A stretch of DNA of 64,000 bases from Mycolicibacterium sp. TUM20985 (GTDB lineage Bacteria > Actinomycetota > Actinomycetes > Mycobacteriales > Mycobacteriaceae), in contig NZ_AP027291.1 of the NCBI RefSeq assembly GCF_030295745.1, positions 5,270,001 through 5,334,000 of the forward strand. Reading direction: 5' to 3'. The notes beneath the pieces are model-generated. The model was not told the DNA's origin. It did not search any database and saw only the letters and a program-made list of their open reading frames with translations. Below, in pieces: positions 45,138 through 52,552 of this stretch. Within the stretch, counting starts at the first letter, position 1. Every line of letters starts with the position of its first letter. The translations under genes were made by a program, and so were the position numbers.

Positions 45138-46174
45138 TAGCTGCCGGTGACGCTGCGGCCGCTGCTGTGCAGGTCGTTGCAGGCCTCGATGACGCGTTCG
45201 GTCATCGACGCCTCCGCCTTCTTCAGATAGCTACGCGGGTCGTACACCTTCTTGTTGCCGACCTCGCCGTCGATCTTCAGCACCCCGTCGTAGTTGGCGA
45301 ACATGTGGCCGGCCAGTGGCCGGGTGAAGGCGTACTGCGTGTCGGTGTCGACGTTCATCTTCACCACGCCGTAGTTGAGCGAATCCTCGATCTCGGACTT
45401 CAGCGAGCCCGACCCGCCATGGAACACGAAGTCGAAGGGCTTGCTCCCGGCCGCCAGGCCCAGCTTGGCGGCGGCGACCTCCTGGCCCTCCTTGAGGACC
45501 TCCGGCTTGAGCTTGACGTTGCCCGGCTTGTAGACGCCGTGAACGTTGCCGAAGGTCGCGGCAAGTAGATACCTGCCGTGCTCGCCCGCGCCGAGGGCGT
45601 CGATGGTCTTCTCGAAGTCGGCGGCCGTGGTGTAGAGCTTGTCGTTGATCTCGGCCTCGACACCGTCCTCCTCGCCGCCGACGACGCCGATCTCCACCTC
45701 GAGGATGATCTTCGCCTCGGCGGCCAGCTTCAGCAGTTCCTTGCCGATCTCGAGGTTCTCGTCGATCGGCACCGCCGACCCGTCCCACATGTGCGACTGG
45801 AACAGCGGGTTCTGCCCCTTCGCGACGCGCTCGGCCGAGATCGCCAGCAGTGGACGCACCAGGCCGTCCAGCTTGTCCTTGGGACAGTGGTCGGTGTGCA
45901 GGGCCACGGTGATGTCGTACTTGGCGGCGATCACGTGGGCGAACTCGGCGAGCGCGACCGCACCGGTGACCATGTTCTTCAGGCCCAGCCCCGAAGCGAA
46001 TTCGGCGCCACCGGTGGAGAACTGGATGATGCCGTCACTACCTGCGTCCGCGAAGCCCTTGATCGCGGCGTTCACCGACTCCGAACCGACGCAGTTGATG
46101 GCCGGGAACGCGAAGGAGTGCTCCTTGGCACGGCCCAACATCTCGGCGTAGACCTCGGGAGTAGCGATGGGCAT
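45137..46174 (-). CDS. fba: Class II fructose-bisphosphate aldolase
   Basis: It cleaves fructose-1,6-bisphosphate in glycolysis and acts in reverse in gluconeogenesis, using Zn. The 345 residues start at ATG 46174 with AGAGGAA upstream; the longer open frame to 46636 is not coding. Zinc ligands are seen in ALHTDHCPKDKL and in VFHGGSGS, with NVDTDTQYAFTRPLAG near the C-terminus. It matches Rv0363c and marks the left border of the accessory island, since dedA (Rv0364) lies 10 kb to the right instead of next door. Confidence 0.97.
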   Translation of the reverse strand: MPIATPEVYAEMLGRAKEHSFAFPAINCVGSESVNAAIKGFADAGSDGIIQFSTGGAEFASGLGLKNMVTGAVALAEFAHVIAAKYDITVALHTDHCPKDKLDGLVRPLLAISAERVAKGQNPLFQSHMWDGSAVPIDENLEIGKELLKLAAEAKIILEVEIGVVGGEEDGVEAEINDKLYTTAADFEKTIDALGAGEHGRYLLAATFGNVHGVYKPGNVKLKPEVLKEGQEVAAAKLGLAAGSKPFDFVFHGGSGSLKSEIEDSLNYGVVKMNVDTDTQYAFTRPLAGHMFANYDGVLKIDGEVGNKKVYDPRSYLKKAEASMTERVIEACNDLHSSGRSVTGS

Positions 46175-46250
46175 GGGAGTTCCTCTCGGTGCAATGCAGT
46201 TCGGCTTACCTGGGCAGTATCTCAACAATCGCGCACACATGTGCCGCGGG

Positions 46251-46362
46251 TTACACGACGAGAATCTTCCGGTAGCGCATCTTGCCGGTGTCGATCGCGT
46301 CGCAGACCTCGGCGGCGTGCGCCATACGGACGCTCCTCGAGGACCGCGCGCACCCCGGTTTG
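46251..46362 (-). pseudogene. Relic of the C-terminus of a zinc alcohol dehydrogenase
   Basis: On the minus strand the segment reads QTGVRAVLEERPYG and then, after a one-nucleotide insertion, AHAAEVCDAIDTGKMRYRKILVV and a stop. This matches the last 37 residues of the intact dehydrogenase at 49979-50992 (QTGVRAVVEERPL...YEAMDTGKAHYRMVLTV). Between the shared Pro and Asp-Thr codons the relic has 34 nt where the intact gene has 33, so the reading frame is broken. Nothing of the N-terminal 90% remains. The rest of 46175-46515 contains only this relic and the promoter box. Confidence 0.85.
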
Positions 46363-46430
46363 AGCCCAACACCATCGCGGCACCCTGCTCCGTACCGCAG
46401 CCGCCTCGCCCACGGCTCGGAGCCCGAACG

Positions 46431-46473
46431 TAGGGAAACACCCGATTTATCGGCGACCTTCGGTCCATAGCGT
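46431..46473 (+). promoter_or_regulatory. Regulon promoter copy 1: box plus -10
   Basis: TAGGGAAACACCCGATTT at 46431-46448 is followed by ATCGGCG, and TAGCGT (-10) begins 37 nt after the first T. It drives the secreted-protein gene starting at 46516. The box would sit at about -49 to -25, the position of an activator site overlapping the -35. Confidence 0.7.
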
Positions 46474-46515
46474 CGAACCCACGCCCGAGTGGGCAAATAA
46501 TCGAAGGGGAAGTCC

Positions 46516-46989
46516 ATGACCACTTTTCACAGACCTGCTGCCATGACAATCGCCAGGACGGCTGCGCTGGCCGCGGCGGCCGGATGTACGGCACTGGCAC
46601 TGGCGAGTCCAGCGTCGGCTCAAAAGAGCGATACACACCTTGCCGTAGATTGCCCGCAGCCCTTCAGCCAGTCATGCGACAAGAAGTCACGGGCGATCTC
46701 CTTTCCGACTGACGGTCGCTTGTTCGTCTCTTTCACCGCCGACCCCAATCCACCGGCGTGTGCTCCCGGCCGAGCGCGCATCTTCGTCGACGGCAGGGAG
46801 TGGGGCAGCAACATCGTCCAGCCTGGACAGAATGACGGCGGTTACTTCATCGAGACGACTCCCGGACGTCACACCGTTCAGGTCCAGATGGATGGCGTCC
46901 TGGGAGGCTGCAATACCGGGTCCATGAGTGGTTGGTCTGGCAACCTTCGCGTCGAGACGGACGCAGACGCAGCGGACGGGGCTGGGTAG
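46516..46989 (+). CDS. Secreted protein, unknown function
   Basis: A 157-residue exported protein. A Sec signal peptide covers about residues 1-35 (basic start, AALAAAAGCTALALASPASA, cleavage after ASA). The mature part of about 120 residues has four or more cysteines (DCPQPFSQSC, PACAPGR, GGCNTG), suggesting disulfides, and a beta-rich profile (RIFVDGREWGSNIVQPG, RHTVQVQMDG). No family recognised. A GAAGGGGAAG ribosome site lies 6-14 nt before ATG 46516, and the promoter is copy 1 of the island box. Confidence 0.85.
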   Translation: MTTFHRPAAMTIARTAALAAAAGCTALALASPASAQKSDTHLAVDCPQPFSQSCDKKSRAISFPTDGRLFVSFTADPNPPACAPGRARIFVDGREWGSNIVQPGQNDGGYFIETTPGRHTVQVQMDGVLGGCNTGSMSGWSGNLRVETDADAADGAG

Positions 46990-47039
46990 CCGCGGGTACG
47001 CTCTTGGGCGGCCCGGAAAGACGTTGCTGCCCAGGCGCA

Positions 47040-47088
47040 CTGACGCTCGCCGGGTGCTTCGGCACCTGGGCACCGGTGGGTCTTCTGG
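47040..47088 (+). pseudogene. Relic of the dedA 5' coding region
   Basis: Forty of 49 positions match the intact dedA at about 56113-56161, and the relic still encodes LTLAGCFGTWAPVGLL against LTLIGYFGTWALVGLL. The match ends abruptly on both sides, and no dedA sequence follows. The 176 bp between the secreted-protein gene and the LuxR gene hold nothing else. Confidence 0.75.
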
Positions 47089-47165
47089 CGCGCGGTCTAC
47101 GAAGTCCCAGATAGCGGCCGGTCCATCGACTAGACGGACGCTTCAACTGCTGAAATGCTTTGCCC

Positions 47166-49931
47166 ATGACTTGGGGAGGCGCCACGAGTCACAGGGTCGA
47201 AGCGCGTGTCATCGACGAGTACCTGACGTCGGCGTCGCGCGAACCCTCCGCGCTGTTGATCGAAGGCGAGGCGCGTATCGGCAAGACCACCCTGTGGTCG
47301 GCCGCGACCGATCGAGCCCGCGAACGTGGATGTCAGGTGCTCTCCTCGCGGACGGCAGTCACCGAATCCCTCCTGGCCTACGGCGTCCTCGCCGACCTAC
47401 TCGACGAGATCGACGAGTCGGTCTGGGGTGCGCTGCCCGGCCCGCAGCGAGTTGCAGTGGAACGAATCCTTTTGCGGGTCAACTCAACTGCGTCGACCAC
47501 GGATCCGCGCACGGTCGCCGCGGGATTCCTGTCGGTCATCGAGGTCCTCGCCGCCCGCGGCCCGGTGGTGCTGGCCGTCGACGACCTGCAGTGGGTGGAC
47601 GTCTCCAGTCAGCACGTCGTCGCGTTCGCTGCCCAGCGGCTCACGGGGCCGGTCCGGATGCTCGCCACGGTGCGCTCCGATTCCGACGTCGACACCGACA
47701 CCTCGTGGCTGCAACTGCCTCGCCCCGATGCACTGACGCGGCTGCGATTGCAACCGATGCCGATGCGAGAGTTGCACGCGATGATCTCGGAACGGCTCGG
47801 GCGCTCGTTCGCCCGGCCCACGATCAAGCAAATTCAAGACATCTCGGGCGGTAACCCGTTCTACGCTCTGGAACTCGCCAGAGCGATCGGCCCTTCGACG
47901 GACTCGATGGTGGCGCTGCCGAACACACTTGCCGAGCTGGTGGCGGTCAGGCTCGGGGGCCTGGAGGCCGACGCCGGCGAGGCATTGCTGGTCGCCGCAT
48001 GCCTACCCGCACCCACGATGGATCTGGTGGCGCGAGCCACCCGAACCAGCCCCCACCGCGTGGCGCAGATGTTCGGGGACGTCGAGGACAAGGGCATCGT
48101 CGCGATCGATGGCCAACGCATTCGCTTCACCCACCCGCTGCTGAGCCAGGGGGTCTACGCCTTGGCGACGCCCGCTCGGCGACGCGCGACGCATCGTCGC
48201 CTCGCAGCGACCGTCGATCAAGCCGAACTTCGCGCGCGCCACCTCGCGTTGTCCGCGACCAGCGGCGACGCCGCGACGATGAACTCGCTCGACGCCGCCG
48301 CCGAGTCCGCCCGCGCACGAGGAGCACCCGCCGCCGCTGCCGAGTTCGTCGACTTGGCCATCAAGCTTGGTGGTGATACCCCTCGACGCCGACTCCAGGC
48401 TGCGAGTCACCACTTCAGCGATGGTGACGCGAAGCAGGCGAGGATGCTGCTCGAGGACGTCATCGCCATGACCGAACCCGGTGTGCTGCGCGCGGAAGCG
48501 TCGTGCTTGCTGGGGTTCGTCCACCTGTTCGGCGAGAGCTTCCTTGAGGCCGCCGGAGTGCTGGAGGGGGCACTCGACGAGGCGGGGGATGACACGAGGC
48601 TGCGTACGGAGCTGTTGGTGACGCTGTCCTACGCCCGGTACAACGCGGGTCAATTCGGCCGCGCCACGCGTCGAATCGACGAGGCGACCGTCATTGCCGA
48701 ACGACTCGGTCAGCCGATTCTGCTCAGTCAGGCACTCGGGCTGCGAGTGATACTCGGCTTCCTCCGCGGTGACGGCCTCGATCAGGACCGACTCAGCCGG
48801 GCCCAACAGTTGGAAGACGTCGACGTCGACATGCCGATGGCCTTTCGACCCCGGATGCAGAACGCGATGCTCTTGGCGTGGACCGGACGGCTCGACCTCG
48901 CCCATGACGAGATGACGGACATTCGGCGGCGCTGCATCGAACGCGGCGAGGAGAACGAATTGATCTTCGTCGCCATTCACGCCGTCCTGCTCGAGATGTG
49001 GCGGGGTAACTTCACCGACGCCGGCCTGATCGCCGAGGACACCGAAGAACGCGCGCGGTATCTGGGCGGGGACGTCCCACTCTTCGTGGCAATGACCATC
49101 CGTGCTGCCTTGGCGGCGTACGCCGGCCGAGAGGGCGAAGCGCGTCGCGATACCGCCGCTGCGCTGGCTGCCAGCCAACGCTGCGGGGCGAACCTTCTGG
49201 TGGTCTGGACGTTGACGACCTTGGGATTCCTCGAGTTGTCGCTGGGGAACTACGAGGCGACCCTCACCGCCACGGCACCGTTGCTCGCCAGGCTCGAGGC
49301 GGCGCCAAGGGCGACCGAGATCGTCTCCGCGACCTTCGTGCCCGACGCCGTCGAGGCGATGGTCAACCTCGGCCGACTCGATGACGCCGAGCGGCTCGTC
49401 GACATCCTCGAAGGCAACGGCCGTCGGTTGGATCGCGCGTGGATGCTCGCCGTTGGTGCGCGGAGCAGAGCCATGGTGTTGGCCGCCCGCGGAGACATCG
49501 ACGCCTCGCTCGGGGCCATTCGAGAGGCGACGGCCCAATGTGACAGGCTGCCAATGCCTTTCGAGCACGCGCGCACCCAGCTGCTCTTGGGACAAATCGA
49601 GCGACGCCATCGGCGAAAGGATGCCGCCGCCGCCGCCTTCACCACGGCGCTCAAGACCTTCGAGGCCCTCAACGTCCCGCTGTGGGCCGATCGGGCCCGC
49701 GCCGAACTGGACCGCAACCACACCGGGCCGCGTCGAAAGACCGTGCTCACGCCGTCCGAACAACGGGTCGCCGAGCTCGCTGCCACCGGTAAGACGACCC
49801 GCGACATAGCCGTTGCCCTGTTCATCAGCCCGAAGACCGTCGAAGCCAACCTCGCCCGCATCTACCGCAAGCTCGACATCAGGTCGCGCGCCGAACTCGG
49901 CAGCCGCATGCGTGCAGCGGACGCTCAGTAG
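47166..49931 (+). CDS. LuxR-family regulator with AAA ATPase domain (LAL type), copy 1
   Basis: A 921-residue ATP-dependent transcription factor. Walker A is GEARIGKTTLW (about residues 32-42), and Walker B is VVLAVDDLQWVD. A long helical, TPR-like middle (about 330-840) follows, then a C-terminal GerE/LuxR helix-turn-helix: LTPSEQRVAELAATGKTTRDIAVALFISPKTVEANLARIYRKLDI. Walker A has Ala-Arg where its paralogue has Pro-Gly, but GxxxxGKT is kept. ATG 47166 is chosen (TTG 47160 is in frame). It is a full-length paralogue of the gene at 52553-55318, of identical length. It carries no island box in front of itself and probably acts on the four box promoters. Confidence 0.93.
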   Translation: MTWGGATSHRVEARVIDEYLTSASREPSALLIEGEARIGKTTLWSAATDRARERGCQVLSSRTAVTESLLAYGVLADLLDEIDESVWGALPGPQRVAVERILLRVNSTASTTDPRTVAAGFLSVIEVLAARGPVVLAVDDLQWVDVSSQHVVAFAAQRLTGPVRMLATVRSDSDVDTDTSWLQLPRPDALTRLRLQPMPMRELHAMISERLGRSFARPTIKQIQDISGGNPFYALELARAIGPSTDSMVALPNTLAELVAVRLGGLEADAGEALLVAACLPAPTMDLVARATRTSPHRVAQMFGDVEDKGIVAIDGQRIRFTHPLLSQGVYALATPARRRATHRRLAATVDQAELRARHLALSATSGDAATMNSLDAAAESARARGAPAAAAEFVDLAIKLGGDTPRRRLQAASHHFSDGDAKQARMLLEDVIAMTEPGVLRAEASCLLGFVHLFGESFLEAAGVLEGALDEAGDDTRLRTELLVTLSYARYNAGQFGRATRRIDEATVIAERLGQPILLSQALGLRVILGFLRGDGLDQDRLSRAQQLEDVDVDMPMAFRPRMQNAMLLAWTGRLDLAHDEMTDIRRRCIERGEENELIFVAIHAVLLEMWRGNFTDAGLIAEDTEERARYLGGDVPLFVAMTIRAALAAYAGREGEARRDTAAALAASQRCGANLLVVWTLTTLGFLELSLGNYEATLTATAPLLARLEAAPRATEIVSATFVPDAVEAMVNLGRLDDAERLVDILEGNGRRLDRAWMLAVGARSRAMVLAARGDIDASLGAIREATAQCDRLPMPFEHARTQLLLGQIERRHRRKDAAAAAFTTALKTFEALNVPLWADRARAELDRNHTGPRRKTVLTPSEQRVAELAATGKTTRDIAVALFISPKTVEANLARIYRKLDIRSRAELGSRMRAADAQ

Positions 49932-49978
49932 CGGACGATCTCCTCGGCACACCGACGCCGCGCCCTCACCCAGGTCGG

Positions 49979-50992
49979 CTAGACCGTCAGCACCATCCGG
50001 TAATGCGCCTTGCCCGTGTCCATGGCCTCGTAGGCCGCGGCGGCTTCTGCCAACGGCCGTTCCTCGACGACGGCACGGACACCGGTCTGCACGGCGAAGT
50101 GCATGGTTTCCTCGACGTCGCGGGCGGTGCCCGACGGGTGACCGGTCACCGACAGTCCCGCGTTGATCAGGTCGAGCGGACTGATCGGGAGGTTGTCAGG
50201 CGTCACACCGACGACGACGAGCTCACCCCGCGGTCCCAATCCCCCCACGGTCGCGGCCATCGCCGCGGAGTTGGCCGCAGTGGCGAGCACTACCTTCGCG
50301 CCGCCGAGATCCTGCAGGGCCGACGCGACGTCGGCCTCGTTCGAGTCGACGTAGTGATGTGCCCCCAGCGCCAGTGCGCCCTCGGCCTTGGCGGCACCGC
50401 GGGCGATCGCGACGGTCTCGAATCCCATTGCCCTCGCCCACTGCAGGCCCAGGTGGCCGAGGCCTCCGATGCCCAGCACGGCGACCAGGTCGCCGGCCAC
50501 CGCTCTCGTCTGCCGCAGTGCGTTGAACGTCGTCACTCCGGCGCAGCCCAGCGGCGCGGCCTCGACGAACGACAGACCGTCGGGGATGCGCGCCAGCGCG
50601 GTCGCCGGAGCTGTCACCGACTCCGCATACCCTCCCGGATAGTGCCAACTGGGTATCTGAAGACGCTCGCACTGCATGAAATGGCCCATGCGACAGGGCA
50701 CGCATCGATTGCAATTTCCGCCGAACCAGCCAACAGCCACCCGGTCACCCACGGCGAAGTCCTCGACACCGTCTCCGACCTCGGCGACGGTGCCCGCAAT
50801 CTCGTGCCCAGGCGTCACGGGCCAGGACAGTCCGGGAAAGCCGCCGCTGACGAAGGCGTGGTCGGTGCCGCACACGCCGCACGCGGCGACGTCGATCCGG
50901 ACGTGACCGTGCGGCGGCGAGGTGGTGTCGACGTCGACGAGGGTGAGCGGTTGATTCGCGGACGCCACCTGGACTGCCTTGTGTGTGGACAT
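49979..50992 (-). CDS. Zinc-dependent alcohol dehydrogenase
   Basis: A 337-residue medium-chain dehydrogenase. The catalytic zinc site is CGVCGTDHAF and GHEIAGTVAEVGDGV, and the structural zinc site is CNRCVPCRMGHFMQC with four cysteines. The cofactor loop is GIGGLGHLGLQWA. It oxidises alcohols or reduces aldehydes in the cytoplasm; substrate not predictable. ATG 50992 has a TAAACT -10 six nt upstream (51004-50999), so it is probably leaderless. It is divergent from the small gene at 51099, with box copy 2 between. A decayed copy of its 3' end lies at 46251. Confidence 0.93.
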   Translation of the reverse strand: MSTHKAVQVASANQPLTLVDVDTTSPPHGHVRIDVAACGVCGTDHAFVSGGFPGLSWPVTPGHEIAGTVAEVGDGVEDFAVGDRVAVGWFGGNCNRCVPCRMGHFMQCERLQIPSWHYPGGYAESVTAPATALARIPDGLSFVEAAPLGCAGVTTFNALRQTRAVAGDLVAVLGIGGLGHLGLQWARAMGFETVAIARGAAKAEGALALGAHHYVDSNEADVASALQDLGGAKVVLATAANSAAMAATVGGLGPRGELVVVGVTPDNLPISPLDLINAGLSVTGHPSGTARDVEETMHFAVQTGVRAVVEERPLAEAAAAYEAMDTGKAHYRMVLTV

Positions 50993-51048
50993 CGGTGAAG
51001 TTTAATCCCGCTGCGTTGGCACCCAGAAGGGCTGAGGATTCGAGCACG

Positions 51049-51091
51049 TAGGGAAACACCCGATTTCTTCGTCATGGAGCGGGATTACCGT
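51049..51091 (+). promoter_or_regulatory. Regulon promoter copy 2: box plus -10
   Basis: TAGGGAAACACCCGATTT (51049-51066), identical to copy 1, is followed 37 nt after its first T by TACCGT (51086-51091). ATG 51099 lies 7 nt after the -10, a leaderless arrangement. The box also lies about 45 bp upstream of the divergent dehydrogenase -10, so it could affect both genes. Confidence 0.7.
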
Positions 51092-51098
51092 CGGGCCG

Positions 51099-51398
51099 AT
51101 GAGCTCCCACGCGACATCGGTTCCGTGCTACCTCGTCGAGTGGTACGACCCACGGATGGCAACGGAGCCGATCGAGCACACAGCCGCCAGACTCGACGAC
51201 TATGCGGTGTCGATGTCCACGCCGGACTCGACCGTGCGGCTGCTCACGGTCCTCGCGGTCCCCGCTGACGACGTGTGCTTCGGCGTATTCACTGCCGCAT
51301 CAGCAGATCTCGTCGCCGAGACCTGTCAGCGGGCCGGCCTTCCCGCCCAACGACTCACACCTGCCGTCGACGCTCACTTCGGCACCCCGGAGTCGTAG
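51099..51398 (+). CDS. Small soluble protein, DUF4242/SCO4226-like
   Basis: A 99-residue protein that looks like a ferredoxin-fold, nickel-binding-type (DUF4242) domain: CYLVEWYDPRM, then VRLLTVLAVPADDVCFGVFTAASADLVAETCQRAGLPAQRL. The family assignment is tentative. The ATG sits 7 nt after a TACCGT -10 belonging to promoter copy 2, which strongly supports this start and the reality of the gene. Its stop codon TAG is the first three bases of promoter box copy 3, so the next gene's control region begins inside this gene's end. Confidence 0.75.
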   Translation: MSSHATSVPCYLVEWYDPRMATEPIEHTAARLDDYAVSMSTPDSTVRLLTVLAVPADDVCFGVFTAASADLVAETCQRAGLPAQRLTPAVDAHFGTPES

Positions 51399-51439
51399 GG
51401 AAACCCCCGATTTGTTGGCGCCCTGGGCGGTCTTAGCGT
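51396..51439 (+). promoter_or_regulatory. Regulon promoter copy 3: box plus -10
   Basis: TAGGGAAACCCCCGATTT (51396-51413), one mismatch to copies 1 and 2, then GTTGGCG, and TAGCGT at 51434-51439, 38 nt after the first T. It precedes the lipoprotein gene at 51464, which has GGGAGGT 5-12 nt before the ATG. The first three bases are the stop codon of the preceding gene. Confidence 0.7.
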
Positions 51440-51463
51440 GGGGTGTGAGCCGGGAGGTCTTCG

Positions 51464-52549
51464 ATGTACATGCGCGCCAGCGTGCACGACCACGCCGCCA
51501 TCATCCTGAGCGTGCTGCTGGTCTTGGGGTCCACCGGGTGCGGGAGTAGCACCGTCGTCCAGGGCAGTTCACGTTCCGCGGCGGCACCGAGCAGCGAATC
51601 ATCCGTCAGTGCGGCCCCCTCCTCGGCAGGCGGATTGTTCAGCGGCGAGCAGCCATGGACCACCGACGTCGCCGACGCGGAGAGGTCGGACCGCAGCGAC
51701 GCCATCATCGCCACCCTCAACCGCCTCGGCGGCTGGGGCAACGGCGGCGTGTTTCAGACGGATTTCTCGATCCCGATCTTCTTCGCCGATGGCTCCACCC
51801 CCCGCACACAGGTCACCGGCGTCGATGACTACTGCTACGGCGGGCCCGACTGCGACGAGGTGCCTGCCCAGATGCCGGTCCCGGTGGACGCCAACATGGA
51901 GGGCTCCGAAGACATGGATTGCGATGTCTCGCAGCAGGACTGCCACATCCTCGTTGCGGAGCGCGACGAAGGCAAGCTGTACGAGGTGTACCAAGGCACC
52001 AAGGAGGGTGACGACATCACCGCGATGGGGCTCTTCGTCTGGGACCTCGGCAAGGCCTATCCGGAGACGCTGCGCGGTGATCAGTGCACCAGCGCCGATG
52101 CCGCGGGGTTCCCCATCGCAGGCCTCACCCCGACTGCGGACGAAGTGGCCGCGGGCAATGTCGATCACGCTCTGCGCTTCATCCTCCCGAACGACCGGAT
52201 GAAGGCCGACGTGTACGTCCGGCCGGCGACGCACGCGGGCGGACCGGAGAGCACCGACCCCGACGCTCCTCCCTACGGCGTCCGCCTGCGCCTCAAGAGC
52301 GACTTCGACGACTCCGACTTCGGCGAGTCCCAGAAGGTGATCCTGGCGGCGCTCAAGAAGTACGGAATGTTCCTCTCCGATGGCGGCGAGATCGCACTCA
52401 CCTTTGCCGACGACCGAACGACCACGGCGAAATGGGCCGACTTGGGAATCGAATCGGGGTCATTCAGCTCCATCACCCCCGATGCCTTCGAGGTCGTCGA
52501 TTTAGGGGAGGAAGTCCCCGTCACCTACGACTGTGTCCGCAATCCGTGA
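51464..52549 (+). CDS. Large secreted lipoprotein, unknown function
   Basis: A 361-residue protein with a lipobox LGSTGC at about residues 21-26 after a hydrophobic signal, then a Ser/Ala-rich linker. The domain of about 300 residues (WTTDVADAERSDRSDAIIATLNRLGGWGN, GLFVWDLGKAYPETLRGDQC, HALRFILPNDRMKADVYVRPATHAGG, YGVRLRLKSDFDDSDF, VILAALKKYGMFLSDGG) resembles an exported family that I recall in actinobacteria and proteobacteria, without known role. Six cysteines cluster in CYGGPDC and DCDVSQQDC. It has promoter copy 3 and ends 3 bp from the convergent LuxR gene. Confidence 0.85.
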   Translation: MYMRASVHDHAAIILSVLLVLGSTGCGSSTVVQGSSRSAAAPSSESSVSAAPSSAGGLFSGEQPWTTDVADAERSDRSDAIIATLNRLGGWGNGGVFQTDFSIPIFFADGSTPRTQVTGVDDYCYGGPDCDEVPAQMPVPVDANMEGSEDMDCDVSQQDCHILVAERDEGKLYEVYQGTKEGDDITAMGLFVWDLGKAYPETLRGDQCTSADAAGFPIAGLTPTADEVAAGNVDHALRFILPNDRMKADVYVRPATHAGGPESTDPDAPPYGVRLRLKSDFDDSDFGESQKVILAALKKYGMFLSDGGEIALTFADDRTTTAKWADLGIESGSFSSITPDAFEVVDLGEEVPVTYDCVRNP

Positions 52550-52552
52550 GTC

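Noticed and set aside
46431..46473. Island box as an ECF sigma-factor promoter (GGGAAA -35)
   Set aside because: The GGGAAA to CGTC distance is about 38 nt, far longer than a -35/-10 spacer, while a normal TANNNT -10 sits at a constant place. An activator site fits better.
46222..46523. Small open frames over the dehydrogenase relic as real genes
   Set aside because: Their translations are two halves of a dehydrogenase C-terminus in different frames, with no start signals.
48003..49952. 649-codon open frame antisense to LuxR copy 1
   Set aside because: It is a third-position GC shadow of the sense gene, with Arg/Gly/His-rich low-complexity translation and no domain.
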